IMG/VR virus record: IMGVR_UViG_3300009320_000011
Coordinates: 1 to 64,000 of that record
Strand: one strand, 5' to 3'
Length of the DNA: 64,000 bases
Origin: a virus
The notes below the pieces were generated by a model that searched no databases, was not told where the DNA came from, and saw only the letters and a list, made by a program, of their open reading frames with translations. Position 1 is the first letter of the stretch. Each line of letters opens with the position of its first letter. Of the stretch, positions 30,848-40,250 are shown in pieces. The position numbers were made by a program, and so were the translations under genes.

Positions 30848-32800
30848 ATGGCGTTAGTTGATATGAAATCTAATTTGGTTAAAGAACCAATCAAGCGTGT
30901 AATTGATCCATATGGTTTGCATAAAAAACCACACATAGCCGATCATTCGAAGTTGGATATAGATACTTTACCAGAAGTATATAACAGAGAAAGCGCTTTC
31001 TCTAATGATGCTATTAACCAACAATACGATAAATTTAATCTTCGAAGAGATGCTCATAATTCTAGTTATATAAAGGAACCATATATACTTCATGGAATTC
31101 AAAAGGACGGAGGATCAACACCAAATACACCACCATATTTAACTGGAGCAGAGCATCTGGTTGAAGATATTGCTCGCATAGGGAAATTCTTTATTAGTCC
31201 AAAGGGACTGGTATTTTTAGCAAAACAGGTTGGATTACAATTAATGAATCCAAAGGTGGAAACTTTACCAAATTGGCCAGTGGCGCTTATACCAAGTACT
31301 AGGATATATAATCTTGGTGTTAATACAATGGCAGCGGTTGCTACACCTATGTTACACCCATGGATATATATGCAGAGACATGGAGTGGATCCATTGGGAA
31401 TAATAGGTCCGGATTACGGAAAAGTTGTAAAGTGGAATAATGTGCTTGGACTTAATAGATTGGTTAGTATGACGAGTGATAATATGATATCAGACAGCGC
31501 TGACGGAACAGAGGCCAGCGAAACTCGAAGAGATAATAGAAAAAAATATTATAATATACTACAGGCTAAAGCGGGGAATGATCCACTGTTTAATTTCTTG
31601 AAAGGTTTCTTTGGATCATCATTCGGACAAAAGGTATTTAATATAATAAACCAACCAAAATATTTTGAAAAAAGAAGTATACTTAAAGAATTTAGACAGA
31701 TGAATATTGGATCGGTGTCTGGTCGGATGGGTCCAAATTCATTTTTTGGCATCGGCCGGACAAATATAAAAATTAGTAAAGACAGAACTCCACAGAGTTC
31801 TCTAGGATCATTGCCATGGTTCAACCTTCTTCCAGGAAGCAAACCAGAAAAATATTCAATAGGCACAGATCCGGTTTCACTAAATAGACCATTAAATGAA
31901 GCTGAAAAAACTGATTTTACTAAAAAATTAAGAGAATCAGTAAAACATCCACCGTCTTTTAGTGATGAATCAAGATATTCGACATTAGCATATAAGAACT
32001 TTCCAGTAAACGGGCAGTATCTAGATACACTATCACCCATGCCGATTCCTGTGGGAGAATTTCCCGATTTTAGAAATGGATTAGCTGAACCTTCGCGCAA
32101 GATTTATAAAGATTATAATCCGAAAACTAAATTTGGGATGGCTGATTATAAGCAATCAACTGACAAGGATAAGAGTGATTATACAACAGAACTGCCAGAT
32201 GCTTCAGATAAAATCAATGCACGGGACTATGATGAAAAAACTAAAAAGAGCCTAGAATTACCAAATAATATTCGTGATTACGTAACATTTAGATTTAGTA
32301 ATTTTAATGAAAAAGAACACATTATATTTAGAGCAACAATAACTGGTTTAACTGATACATTTTCTCCATCATGGAACTCAGTAAATATACTGGGAAGAGC
32401 CGATCCAGCTTACATATACTCTCAGTTTGAGAGAACAGTATCATTTAATTTTGCTGTTGCAGCTATGTCAAGAGCTGAATTAACAACAAATTATAAAAGA
32501 CTTAACGCTTTGGCTGGATATACAACACCAGAATATTCAGATCATGGTATGGTAGCTCCTTTTATTCGTGTAACAATCGGCAATTACTTTAAAAATACAC
32601 CAGCAATAATAACTGGACTAACATATACTGTTAATGATGAATCACCGTGGGAAATTAATTTAGAAGGAAAACCAGAAGCACCACAATTACCGCACGTTAT
32701 TGATGTACAACTAGGATTGACAATCATAAATAACTATAGACCTGAATTTGGTGGAAAATTCTTTAGCGTTGATAAAGAAATAATAGAAAATCCAGTTTAA
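30848..32800 (+). CDS. Baseplate/tail tube-associated structural protein, 650 aa
   Basis: The long N-terminal region has low complexity in places (residues 380-450 are hydrophilic). The C-terminal 180 residues have the pattern VTFRFSNFNEKEHIIFRATI, then WNSVNILGRADPAYIYSQFE, SRAELTTNYKRLNALAGYTT and PWEINLEGKPEAPQLPHVID. This resembles tail tube initiator and baseplate tube proteins of T4-like phages (gp48/gp54 class). It lies between the tape measure and a LysM-like protein, which fits. The precise T4 equivalent is not certain. Confidence 0.65.
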   Translation: MALVDMKSNLVKEPIKRVIDPYGLHKKPHIADHSKLDIDTLPEVYNRESAFSNDAINQQYDKFNLRRDAHNSSYIKEPYILHGIQKDGGSTPNTPPYLTGAEHLVEDIARIGKFFISPKGLVFLAKQVGLQLMNPKVETLPNWPVALIPSTRIYNLGVNTMAAVATPMLHPWIYMQRHGVDPLGIIGPDYGKVVKWNNVLGLNRLVSMTSDNMISDSADGTEASETRRDNRKKYYNILQAKAGNDPLFNFLKGFFGSSFGQKVFNIINQPKYFEKRSILKEFRQMNIGSVSGRMGPNSFFGIGRTNIKISKDRTPQSSLGSLPWFNLLPGSKPEKYSIGTDPVSLNRPLNEAEKTDFTKKLRESVKHPPSFSDESRYSTLAYKNFPVNGQYLDTLSPMPIPVGEFPDFRNGLAEPSRKIYKDYNPKTKFGMADYKQSTDKDKSDYTTELPDASDKINARDYDEKTKKSLELPNNIRDYVTFRFSNFNEKEHIIFRATITGLTDTFSPSWNSVNILGRADPAYIYSQFERTVSFNFAVAAMSRAELTTNYKRLNALAGYTTPEYSDHGMVAPFIRVTIGNYFKNTPAIITGLTYTVNDESPWEINLEGKPEAPQLPHVIDVQLGLTIINNYRPEFGGKFFSVDKEIIENPV

Positions 32801-32812
32801 GGAGAGCGAATC

Positions 32813-33124
32813 ATGAATATTGAAAGATACGGAACAAACAAAATCATTCTAAAGAATAAAAAACGGATGTATAATACAACAATATATCCTAAAATAGAAA
32901 AAAGCGCTAAAGATATATATATTTATACTGTCAAAGGCGATCGACTGGATTTGATAGCTGAAGATTATTATAATGATGTTGAACTGTGGTTTGTTATAGC
33001 ACATGCAAATGGCATTGGACGTGGTAGTATGTATGTCGAACCAAATAAACAGGTTAGGATACCAGAGATAACAAAAGTAAATCAATTTCTATTGGAATTA
33101 GAAGACTTGAATAAAGTAAGGTAA
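32813..33124 (+). CDS. LysM-like baseplate protein, gp53-like
   Basis: 103 aa. A LysM-type core IYTVKGDRLDLIAEDYYNDV, then ELWFVIAHANGIG, and VRIPEITKVNQFL matches the small baseplate wedge protein gp53 of T4-like phages. It probably joins baseplate parts around the tube. Starts after GGAG. Confidence 0.75.
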   Translation: MNIERYGTNKIILKNKKRMYNTTIYPKIEKSAKDIYIYTVKGDRLDLIAEDYYNDVELWFVIAHANGIGRGSMYVEPNKQVRIPEITKVNQFLLELEDLNKVR

Positions 33125-33128
33125 CCAA

Positions 33129-33455
33129 ATGAAATATTCAGAAATAATTAAAAATTATACCGATAAAATATCTGGTGGTAAAGGCGATAATAGTAAACCA
33201 GAAGATTTTGATAAAAAAGAAGTAATCGTAGGACTATACGTGGAAAGAGAGCATACAAGCAATCCACAAGAATCATTATCAATTGTGCTGGATCATCTCA
33301 CTGAAAATCCAAAATATTATACCGACTTAGTTAATTCTGGAATCGTTGATGAAAAAGAAGCAATCACCGCAGCCAAAAAATTTGGAATGATAAATGATGA
33401 ATCAATTAAAGAAATGGTCAGACTATTAATAAGAAAAGAATTAAAAGGTTTTTAA
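33129..33455 (+). CDS. DUF5661-like protein, 108 aa
   Basis: Contains LYVEREHTSNPQESLSIVLD, then HLTENPKYYTDLVNSGI, a pattern of small phage and bacterial proteins with EHT and DHLxExPxYY. No biochemical function is known to me. Helical, charged, within the baseplate gene run. The N-terminus MKYSEIIKNYTDKISGG only faintly resembles the leaders. Confidence 0.75.
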   Translation: MKYSEIIKNYTDKISGGKGDNSKPEDFDKKEVIVGLYVEREHTSNPQESLSIVLDHLTENPKYYTDLVNSGIVDEKEAITAAKKFGMINDESIKEMVRLLIRKELKGF

Positions 33456-33456
33456 C

Positions 33457-35280
33457 ATGGCAGGCCGCTCAAAAGCATATTGGGAAAAGGATAGAACAAA
33501 ACCAATAGCATATGAATTCCCGTATCAAAAAACGGTGAAGGCATCTGTTAGTTGTAAGGGTCAAATTATATCTACTGATCAAAGTAAGTTCGATGATTTT
33601 TATGATACTGACCGGCACTTACCAAAATCAGCAACACTAACATCTATTGATATATCAACAGAAGGATATATGGGTACAATAAAAAAAGCAAGTGTTAATT
33701 TTACAATTCACGACATTAGAGATATAGGATCATATGAAAATGGATTACTTAGACCAGGAACAACTGTGACCATTAATTATGGTTGGTCGGGAGATGGCAA
33801 ATCTCAAGGCGGAGGCGAGTTCGTGGGAGAGACATTTAATTTTGGTTTTTCAATGAATGATTATGGTGGAGCGGATTGCAATTTAGAATGTCTAGGACCA
33901 GGCGCTAGTGCTTTATGGTTGTCTGTAAATAGAGATATACCAAATGGACCAGAGGATGAAGATGAACACGGACACAGCATGATAGTAAATACAATAATGG
34001 CATTTATTAGAGATTATATACGCGTGAATAGAGAAAAGTCTATACCAAAATACATGATAAATACAAAGAACGGCGTCGGTCAGTTTGAAATAAATGGAGG
34101 AGAAGAAGACAAAGATGAAGACAGTGATTCTTTTTCATATCCAGGATGGTATATTTCTTTAGGATCTTTAATAAAGTTAATGAACAAATATTGTTTATAT
34201 ACGGCGATCATATCTGAAGATAAAGCATATGAACCAATAAATACTATGCCGACGGCACGATATGTAAAGGGCATACCATCTGGCAATTATCTAAAATTTG
34301 CATTTCCAAATCCAGAGGGATATTATAATAAGAAAGTAACTTTCGAAAAGCATTCAGCTGCTCAAAAGGTGCCTTTTGTTGAAGGCGATAAAGCTCTTTT
34401 GGGAAATGCATTAATAAATATTGATTATCTATTTTCTATTTTTGAACGTGATATTGCTAAAGATGATAATGTTGATGTTACCGTAAAAACTCTATTCAGG
34501 GTTCTTTTTAGAGATTTATCTGAAGTTAGTGGAGGCGCCTATAATTTAGCACTAACACTTAAACCGAACGTCGGCTCCAACAATTTATGGTACAATAAAA
34601 GAGTAGCGTTACACATACATGATATATCGGATTATGGTAAAGACGGACCCAAAGAATATACATTTACACCATTTGTAGAGGGATCTGTTGTCCGAAATAT
34701 GTCATTATCAACTCAAATACCTGATTTACTGGTTAAAGAAATGTATTTGGTTGCTAGGGGAGAAGCATCCAAAAATAAACTTGTAAATTTTATGATGGAT
34801 AAATCAGATAATGCGATAGATCAAAATCAAACTTCAACTAATCCGTTTGCTTTCCCATTGCCCGTCCCAGAAAGTACGTATAGTGGCGTCGGCATAGATT
34901 GGGAGCTGCTGGAGCAAAAGCAAAAGCAAAAGCAAAAGGAATTACAAGCTGCCTATGAAAAAATTAAAAAATTAAAAGAAACACTTGCTGAACACAATGG
35001 AGCACCTGAAATGGCTACACAACTTATATCAGCGAATAGAGATGCCGTTAGCCAAGACCCAAAGTCTACAGTAAATGATTCTATATATCCATTAAATTTA
35101 AGCGTAACACTTGATGGTGATGATAAAATTTTACCAGGAGATTATATAACTAGTGGTTGGCTTCCAAGAAAATATCAAAAAGGTCTTGATTTTATGGTAA
35201 CAAAAATTTCACATAAAATAACTGTCAATGATTGGGAAACAGACATAGAAACACAGTGCAAGGTTAAGAAATCATCATGA
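33457..35280 (+). CDS. Baseplate hub protein, gp27/gpD-like
   Basis: 607 aa. The N-terminal half carries KKASVNFTIHDIRDIGSYEN, GTTVTINYGWSGDGKSQGGG and EFVGETFNFGFSMNDYGGAD. The C-terminal part has YPLNLSVTLDGDDKILPGDY, then FMVTKISHKITVNDWETDIE. This is the architecture of late-control-D/gp27 hub proteins that form the torus at the end of the tube. A Q/K-rich coil (KQKQKQKELQAAYEKIKKL) is inserted near residues 480-510. Its DNA shares a 27-base string with gene 18260 in another frame. Confidence 0.72.
   Translation: MAGRSKAYWEKDRTKPIAYEFPYQKTVKASVSCKGQIISTDQSKFDDFYDTDRHLPKSATLTSIDISTEGYMGTIKKASVNFTIHDIRDIGSYENGLLRPGTTVTINYGWSGDGKSQGGGEFVGETFNFGFSMNDYGGADCNLECLGPGASALWLSVNRDIPNGPEDEDEHGHSMIVNTIMAFIRDYIRVNREKSIPKYMINTKNGVGQFEINGGEEDKDEDSDSFSYPGWYISLGSLIKLMNKYCLYTAIISEDKAYEPINTMPTARYVKGIPSGNYLKFAFPNPEGYYNKKVTFEKHSAAQKVPFVEGDKALLGNALINIDYLFSIFERDIAKDDNVDVTVKTLFRVLFRDLSEVSGGAYNLALTLKPNVGSNNLWYNKRVALHIHDISDYGKDGPKEYTFTPFVEGSVVRNMSLSTQIPDLLVKEMYLVARGEASKNKLVNFMMDKSDNAIDQNQTSTNPFAFPLPVPESTYSGVGIDWELLEQKQKQKQKELQAAYEKIKKLKETLAEHNGAPEMATQLISANRDAVSQDPKSTVNDSIYPLNLSVTLDGDDKILPGDYITSGWLPRKYQKGLDFMVTKISHKITVNDWETDIETQCKVKKSS
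34894..34920 (+). repeat. 27-bp segment shared with gene 18260..19141
   Basis: Identical to 18744..18770 but translated in a different frame, at the start of the Q/K-rich coil. Confidence 0.85.
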
Positions 35281-35921
35281 CAGTCTATAGAAAAAGAATA
35301 TATTATCCCGAATCCCAAATGACGTTGGGACTAACTACTGATGGTGGCGAATATATGACATTAGATGATGTTGAATATATAGGAGCGTATCATAAATATA
35401 GTGATGGCGCAATATATACTGGTGGTTCATATACATCTAATTCAAAACCATTGATCAAATATAGATTAAATGAACCAGAATCGTCTTTGTTATATGATAA
35501 AATAGTCCAACATGCATTTCCTAAAAAATCACTATTAACACCACAGCAACCAATATTAACAGAAGATGATTATAAGATTGGCAGCATTTCGAGATATATA
35601 GCAGTGAGAATTAATGATTATACTGGTGATTCTGTAATTGAAATATCAGAAAAAGACTATACAAAATTTAGAGTAAAGAAAACATCAGCGTCGTTCATAT
35701 ACAATCTCATCGAAATCAAATGGAAATTAACTGGATCAATGAATGATATATATGATAAAGATGTTAGATTGGAAAGTGGCGTGTATGATACAAACAAACG
35801 GATCATAGAATCAGCGTCACAGAGAACTGGATTCTCATGTCTAAAAAATGTTATAACTGACTATTTGAGATATACCATATATGATCCAAATACACCAGTT
35901 CAGATTAAAAATATGTTTTGA
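35277..35921 (+). CDS. Baseplate-region structural protein, 214 aa
   Basis: The beta-rich protein overlaps the hub gene by 4 bases (ATGA). It has MTLDDVEYIGAYHKYSDGAI, YTGGSYTSNSKPLI and VRINDYTGDSVIEISEKDYT. Similar conserved virion proteins occur next to hub genes in marine T4-like phages. A structural role in the baseplate is inferred from position. Confidence 0.6.
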   Translation: MTVYRKRIYYPESQMTLGLTTDGGEYMTLDDVEYIGAYHKYSDGAIYTGGSYTSNSKPLIKYRLNEPESSLLYDKIVQHAFPKKSLLTPQQPILTEDDYKIGSISRYIAVRINDYTGDSVIEISEKDYTKFRVKKTSASFIYNLIEIKWKLTGSMNDIYDKDVRLESGVYDTNKRIIESASQRTGFSCLKNVITDYLRYTIYDPNTPVQIKNMF

Positions 35922-35947
35922 TAATTCAAGTTTTTTTTGTATATTTG
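35918..35947 (+). promoter_or_regulatory. Bacteroidota consensus promoter, nearly leaderless
   Basis: TTG at 35918-35920, 19-base spacer, TATATTTG at 35940-35947, an exact TAnnTTTG. The ATG of the polymerase-like gene starts only 4 bases downstream, so the mRNA probably begins at or next to the start codon. Confidence 0.75.
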
Positions 35948-35951
35948 TATA

Positions 35952-37289
35952 ATGATTATTGATAATTTAGATGGCTTTAATGTTTTTTTGGAAGATGCTT
36001 CCAAAAAGAATGTATTATTGATTCCAATATATTCTGATATAAACAAACATTCGGTTAATAACCGAATCAGTCTGCTTTATATTCATGTAATTGGCGGCAA
36101 TACATATGTGATTCCATCAAATCATTCCGAATCACTAGTGGATAAAAAGTTAATTGACAAAATAAAACTCGATGGTCTGGTTTTTGTATTAAACAAAAAG
36201 AGGTTCATGTATCATATGAAATTTGAATCAATGTTTGATTATAATACATTGAATTACTTTTATACAAATAATCCAATTGACATAGAATCATATGAAAATA
36301 ACTGTATATCATATTATACTAGACGTCGTGGCAATATCAAGAATATTATTGACATAGTACCGCTTATAAAAATAGTGGAAATGTGTAATAAGATCAGAGA
36401 TAATTTTATAGAATTCTATAAAAATACAAAAATCACCGATCAATTTGCATACTATGATCTGGCGTTTAATGATACATTGTTTAATATTGAAAAAAATGGA
36501 TTAAAAGTAACTGATAGATTCCATCACTTGTTTAACTACAATCAACTAGTGTCATCTCTTGTGTACAGCGAGTATAATATATTCACACGCACAGGTCGTA
36601 CGAGCAATGCATTTGGTGGCGTAAATTTTTCTGCAATCAATAATAACGAAGATCGAGAGTGCTTTATTAGTAGATTTGGCAAAGATGGCATGATGATCCA
36701 ATTTGACCATACAGCATATCATTTATATTTGGTTGCATCTTTAATTGGTTATACATTTCCAAAGGACGTGAGTGCTCATGAATATCTGGGTAGATTTTAT
36801 TATAATAAAGAATCACTGACTGAAGATGAAATTGCAGAAGCAAAAAAAATAAATTTTAATATATTGTATGGCGGCATAGATGAGGATTTCTTGAGCATAC
36901 CATTTTTCAATTTAACAAATTCTTACATAGAAGAACAATGGAAAAGTTTTGAAAATGATACTTATATCTGTAGTCCGATTTTTAAGAGGAAAATCAAAAA
37001 ATCATCTATCGATGATATGAGTCCAAATAAACTGTTTAACTATTTAATTCAATCAATGGAATCGGAAACAAGTATAATGAATATTAATAAGGTCGTTAAA
37101 CTACTGGATAGTTTCAAATCAAAAATAATATTATATACTTATGATAGCATATTGGTTGATTTTAATAAAGCTGATGGGGGTGAATTGATTACGGATATTA
37201 AGAATACTTTGGAATGTGAAGGAAAATATCCGACATCAGTTAAAATTGGTTATGATTATTTCAATATAATAAATGTAGATAAACTATGA
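35952..37289 (+). CDS. Family A DNA polymerase-like protein
   Basis: 445 aa from ATG 35952; an upstream in-frame start would overlap the promoter box. The palm/fingers motifs are in order: FTRTGRTSNAFGGVNFSAIN (template/thumb motif), motif A FDHTAYHLYLVASLIGYTF with catalytic Asp, motif B AEAKKINFNILYGGI, and motif C LYTYDSILVDF where the usual HDE is YDS but Asp is kept. No 3'-5' exonuclease motif is evident in the N-terminal 180 residues. Because a family B replicase is also encoded (49621..52362), this enzyme could serve gap filling, primer processing or repair. It starts the early/middle gene block after the baseplate genes. Confidence 0.8.
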   Translation: MIIDNLDGFNVFLEDASKKNVLLIPIYSDINKHSVNNRISLLYIHVIGGNTYVIPSNHSESLVDKKLIDKIKLDGLVFVLNKKRFMYHMKFESMFDYNTLNYFYTNNPIDIESYENNCISYYTRRRGNIKNIIDIVPLIKIVEMCNKIRDNFIEFYKNTKITDQFAYYDLAFNDTLFNIEKNGLKVTDRFHHLFNYNQLVSSLVYSEYNIFTRTGRTSNAFGGVNFSAINNNEDRECFISRFGKDGMMIQFDHTAYHLYLVASLIGYTFPKDVSAHEYLGRFYYNKESLTEDEIAEAKKINFNILYGGIDEDFLSIPFFNLTNSYIEEQWKSFENDTYICSPIFKRKIKKSSIDDMSPNKLFNYLIQSMESETSIMNINKVVKLLDSFKSKIILYTYDSILVDFNKADGGELITDIKNTLECEGKYPTSVKIGYDYFNIINVDKL

Positions 37290-38893
37290 TAAATCAAAAA
37301 TTAATACTTAAAAAGTGGGCACAAAGTATACCCAATGGTGTAATTGATACTAAAAATATTGTACATCAAGCAAATTTAATTGAAATATTGCGAGATATGA
37401 ACATTGAAGAAGATCAAATTCAAGAAGTAATGTCGAGTATTCGTGGCGAAATCAATGAAGAACAAATGGTACCCAATCCAAATCCGAGTCCAAATAAAAA
37501 AAAGGACATGGTTACACTAGCGTATGCTAGAACATTTTATGAGAAGGGCGGTGATACTGGACTATCTGATGATGAAATAGTGAAAAAAGCAAAAGAGGAT
37601 AGTAAAGGTAAAGATAAAAAGGAAACTGAAGACACCAAACAGAAAAAGGATGTAATTAGTGTATCTGATAAAACTAAACAGGATTATTCCGAAATCTTAT
37701 CAAATATGGATACGATGACCGAACAAGCTGATCAAACCACAAAAGATAGAATAAAAATTCTAAAGCAATCAATTAATAAATTTATGGAATCGGATAACTA
37801 TGAAGACCAAGTATCAGCAATACGTGAAATGGTTGAATATGGTTTAATAGAGGCTCCAATTGGATCTAAAAGTAAAAAAATATATTTATCAGATAATACA
37901 ACACTACCATATAAATTTATTACTAAAAGTAGTGGAACTCAACTAACAGCTGCTATGATAAAAATTATTAGGGCTGAAGGAATAGACGTTCCACTCCGAT
38001 CAAGTGGCAGAAGAACCGGATCAGCATACTATGGAGCTCACAATGAGAGTGGAATTGCATCTTATGTTTTTTCAAGTAAAGAAAATAAAGATATATATGA
38101 ATCTGCTAAAACAGAACTAATTGGAGCTGGAGAAACCGAAGAACAAAAATATGATGATATAAATAAAAAAACAGCAAAACTTATATTAGAAGCATTGCCG
38201 GAAGGATCTAAGGTTACGGATTGTTTAGCCGTTGGTGGAATAGGTAAATTGGAATTAGAAAAAATGGGAATATCCAATAGAACGGATCCAACCGATATCG
38301 TGGTTACCTATAAAGATAAGGAAGGCAACACTAAATACACGAAATTATCAGCCAAAATATATTCTGATCCGAGTAGAATTACAATGAAAAATGCTGGAAT
38401 GACAGACGCTGGAGTAACATATTTGGGTGACGCTGGAAAAGAAGTAGATGATGTTGTTCTAGCTATGAGAGAAAAACACAAGTGGGATGATTCGATGTCT
38501 GTTCAAGAGAAAAAACAAAAAAAGGTAGATTTTAAGAAGGAATATATGAATATGTTTTTCTCAAAAATGGAGGAATTATCCAAAACAGATGCGGGACAAG
38601 ACCAACTCATTAAAATGTGGAGTGATATACATGGCTGCGGTGCAGATGTAAGTACATCAATAGCAAATAAACGCACAGGGAATGTTGAATTAAAACCACC
38701 AAATTATTATTGTATTGGTATAAAAAAACCACTCAAAACATCACACGATGGAACTAAAATGATAATTGAAGTAGATGGTAATAATGATTCTTTTATTCAA
38801 ATTGATGTTAAAACAGAGGATAAAGCAGCACCGGTATTGTTATTTAGACATATAACAAAAAAAATTAAAAAAACAAAAGATGATAAAAAATAG
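37286..38893 (+). CDS. Hypothetical protein, possible nuclease-like fold, 535 aa
   Basis: Overlaps the polymerase-like gene by ATGA. The N-terminal part is helical; residues 65-125 are a charged linker (KKKDMVTLAYARTFYEKGGD, then many K/E/D). The C-terminal half contains ISNRTDPTDIVVTYKDKEGN, then YTKLSAKIYSDPSRITMKNA, arranged like the D...K core of PD-(D/E)XK nucleases. No certain family. The last residues are lysine-rich. It could be a structural or DNA-handling protein. Confidence 0.6.
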   Translation: MINQKLILKKWAQSIPNGVIDTKNIVHQANLIEILRDMNIEEDQIQEVMSSIRGEINEEQMVPNPNPSPNKKKDMVTLAYARTFYEKGGDTGLSDDEIVKKAKEDSKGKDKKETEDTKQKKDVISVSDKTKQDYSEILSNMDTMTEQADQTTKDRIKILKQSINKFMESDNYEDQVSAIREMVEYGLIEAPIGSKSKKIYLSDNTTLPYKFITKSSGTQLTAAMIKIIRAEGIDVPLRSSGRRTGSAYYGAHNESGIASYVFSSKENKDIYESAKTELIGAGETEEQKYDDINKKTAKLILEALPEGSKVTDCLAVGGIGKLELEKMGISNRTDPTDIVVTYKDKEGNTKYTKLSAKIYSDPSRITMKNAGMTDAGVTYLGDAGKEVDDVVLAMREKHKWDDSMSVQEKKQKKVDFKKEYMNMFFSKMEELSKTDAGQDQLIKMWSDIHGCGADVSTSIANKRTGNVELKPPNYYCIGIKKPLKTSHDGTKMIIEVDGNNDSFIQIDVKTEDKAAPVLLFRHITKKIKKTKDDKK

Positions 38894-38940
38894 AATTTTG
38901 GTATTGAAAATTTAATTAGCAAAATACTCGGAGAAAATGA

Positions 38941-39333
38941 TTGAAGTTACAACTAATAGTCACATTCACTAACAAAAAATCACTACAAAATGTTACTAAA
39001 AACATCGTAGATAAATTTGATAACATATTAAATAATAAAATATATGTACTATCAACATCTGGCGAAAAATTAATATGTAGTTATTCTGTTCAGTTAAAAG
39101 AGCCAATAGCTTTTCTATCTGATAGTATTTTGGTACATAGGAAAAAATATACGAATACGTTATATTCTATAAATGCACTAAATTTCATAATAAAAAGAAT
39201 GAACAATGGTTTGTTAGATAAAACATTACAAATTCCATGGGACAATTATGAGAATTGCTTATTAATTATTGATAACGGAGAATTAAAAAAAATAAATACA
39301 AACCTATCAGAAATAATAAATATTGAAAAATAA
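38941..39333 (+). CDS. Hypothetical protein, 130 aa, TTG start
   Basis: TTG at 38941 follows GGAG at good spacing; an ATG three bases earlier is in another frame that closes after 11 codons. The protein is alpha/beta with NKIYVLSTSGEKLICSYSVQ and a helical C-terminus. No family recognised. It sits just upstream of the SSB promoter. Confidence 0.6.
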   Translation: MKLQLIVTFTNKKSLQNVTKNIVDKFDNILNNKIYVLSTSGEKLICSYSVQLKEPIAFLSDSILVHRKKYTNTLYSINALNFIIKRMNNGLLDKTLQIPWDNYENCLLIIDNGELKKINTNLSEIINIEK

Positions 39334-39336
39334 AGC

Positions 39337-39367
39337 TTGTACAACTGAAAAAAAAGTTGTATATTCG
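39337..39367 (+). promoter_or_regulatory. Bacteroidota-like promoter for SSB
   Basis: TTG at 39337-39339, 20-base spacer, TATATTCG at 39360-39367, followed by a 43-base leader with AAAAAAGGAG before the gp32-like gene. Confidence 0.75.
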
Positions 39368-39410
39368 TGTAAATTAAACATTAATTAAAACTAAAAAAGG
39401 AGAATTAAAA

Positions 39411-40232
39411 ATGCCAATTGACAAAAAAATTATTAAAGAGAAATTAGAAAGAATTTCACAATCAGCCAGACGTAGAAAAATCGTTTGGAAACCAGACGCA
39501 GGAGACCAATATGTACGTATTGTTCCTTATAAATCAAATCCGGGCTTCCCATTTATTGAACTATATTTCCATTATGGATTTATGGGTAAGAACATTTTAT
39601 CACCAACAACATTTGATGAACCAGACCCATTGGTAGAATATGCCAATAAACTGAGAGAATCAGGTGATAAAAAGGATTATGAAAATTCTAAAAAGTTATT
39701 TCCAAAAATGAGAGTTTATGCTCCGATCCTTGTTCGTGGTGAAGAAGGAGAAGGTGTTAAATTCTGGGGATTTAATAAAACCATTTATGAAGAATTCTTA
39801 GGAATATTAAGTGATCCTGTTTGGGGCGATATTACTGACCCAGCAGAAGGTAGAGATGTAAAAGTAACATTTATACCAGCAAAGAGTAAGGATACATATC
39901 CAAAAACTACTATTGTGGTACAACCAAATATTACACCAATTAGTACAGATACGGCGATCATATCTGAAGTGAAGAATCAAGCACCAATATCTGATGCTTA
40001 TACAACACCAACATATGAGGAAATGGTTGATTTGTTAAATGAATATTTGGAGGTTACACCTGAATCAGATGAAGAAGAAGAAGACAAACCGAAAGAGCCA
40101 ACAGAAAAAGGTTATGATGATCTACCATTCGATAGCAAAGAAGTTCCAGAAAAAAAGGAATCAACCAAGAATGTTAGAGGCATCGATAAACTAAAAAGCG
40201 AGTTGGATAACTTATTCCCATCAGAAGAATAA
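39411..40232 (+). CDS. 32: Single-stranded DNA-binding protein, T4 gp32-like
   Basis: 273 aa. The basic N-terminus is followed by the OB-fold region DQYVRIVPYKSNPGFPFIEL, YFHYGFMGKNILSPTTFDEP and FPKMRVYAPILVRGEE. An acidic, disordered linker (ESDEEEEDKPKEP) ends in a conserved acidic tail (LDNLFPSEE) for partner binding. Classical gp32 layout, although the zinc module of T4 gp32 is not apparent. It coats ssDNA for the replisome and for UvsX, which is encoded next. It has its own promoter and strong RBS. Confidence 0.88.
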   Translation: MPIDKKIIKEKLERISQSARRRKIVWKPDAGDQYVRIVPYKSNPGFPFIELYFHYGFMGKNILSPTTFDEPDPLVEYANKLRESGDKKDYENSKKLFPKMRVYAPILVRGEEGEGVKFWGFNKTIYEEFLGILSDPVWGDITDPAEGRDVKVTFIPAKSKDTYPKTTIVVQPNITPISTDTAIISEVKNQAPISDAYTTPTYEEMVDLLNEYLEVTPESDEEEEDKPKEPTEKGYDDLPFDSKEVPEKKESTKNVRGIDKLKSELDNLFPSEE

Positions 40233-40250
40233 ATAAATTAAGAGATTTTT

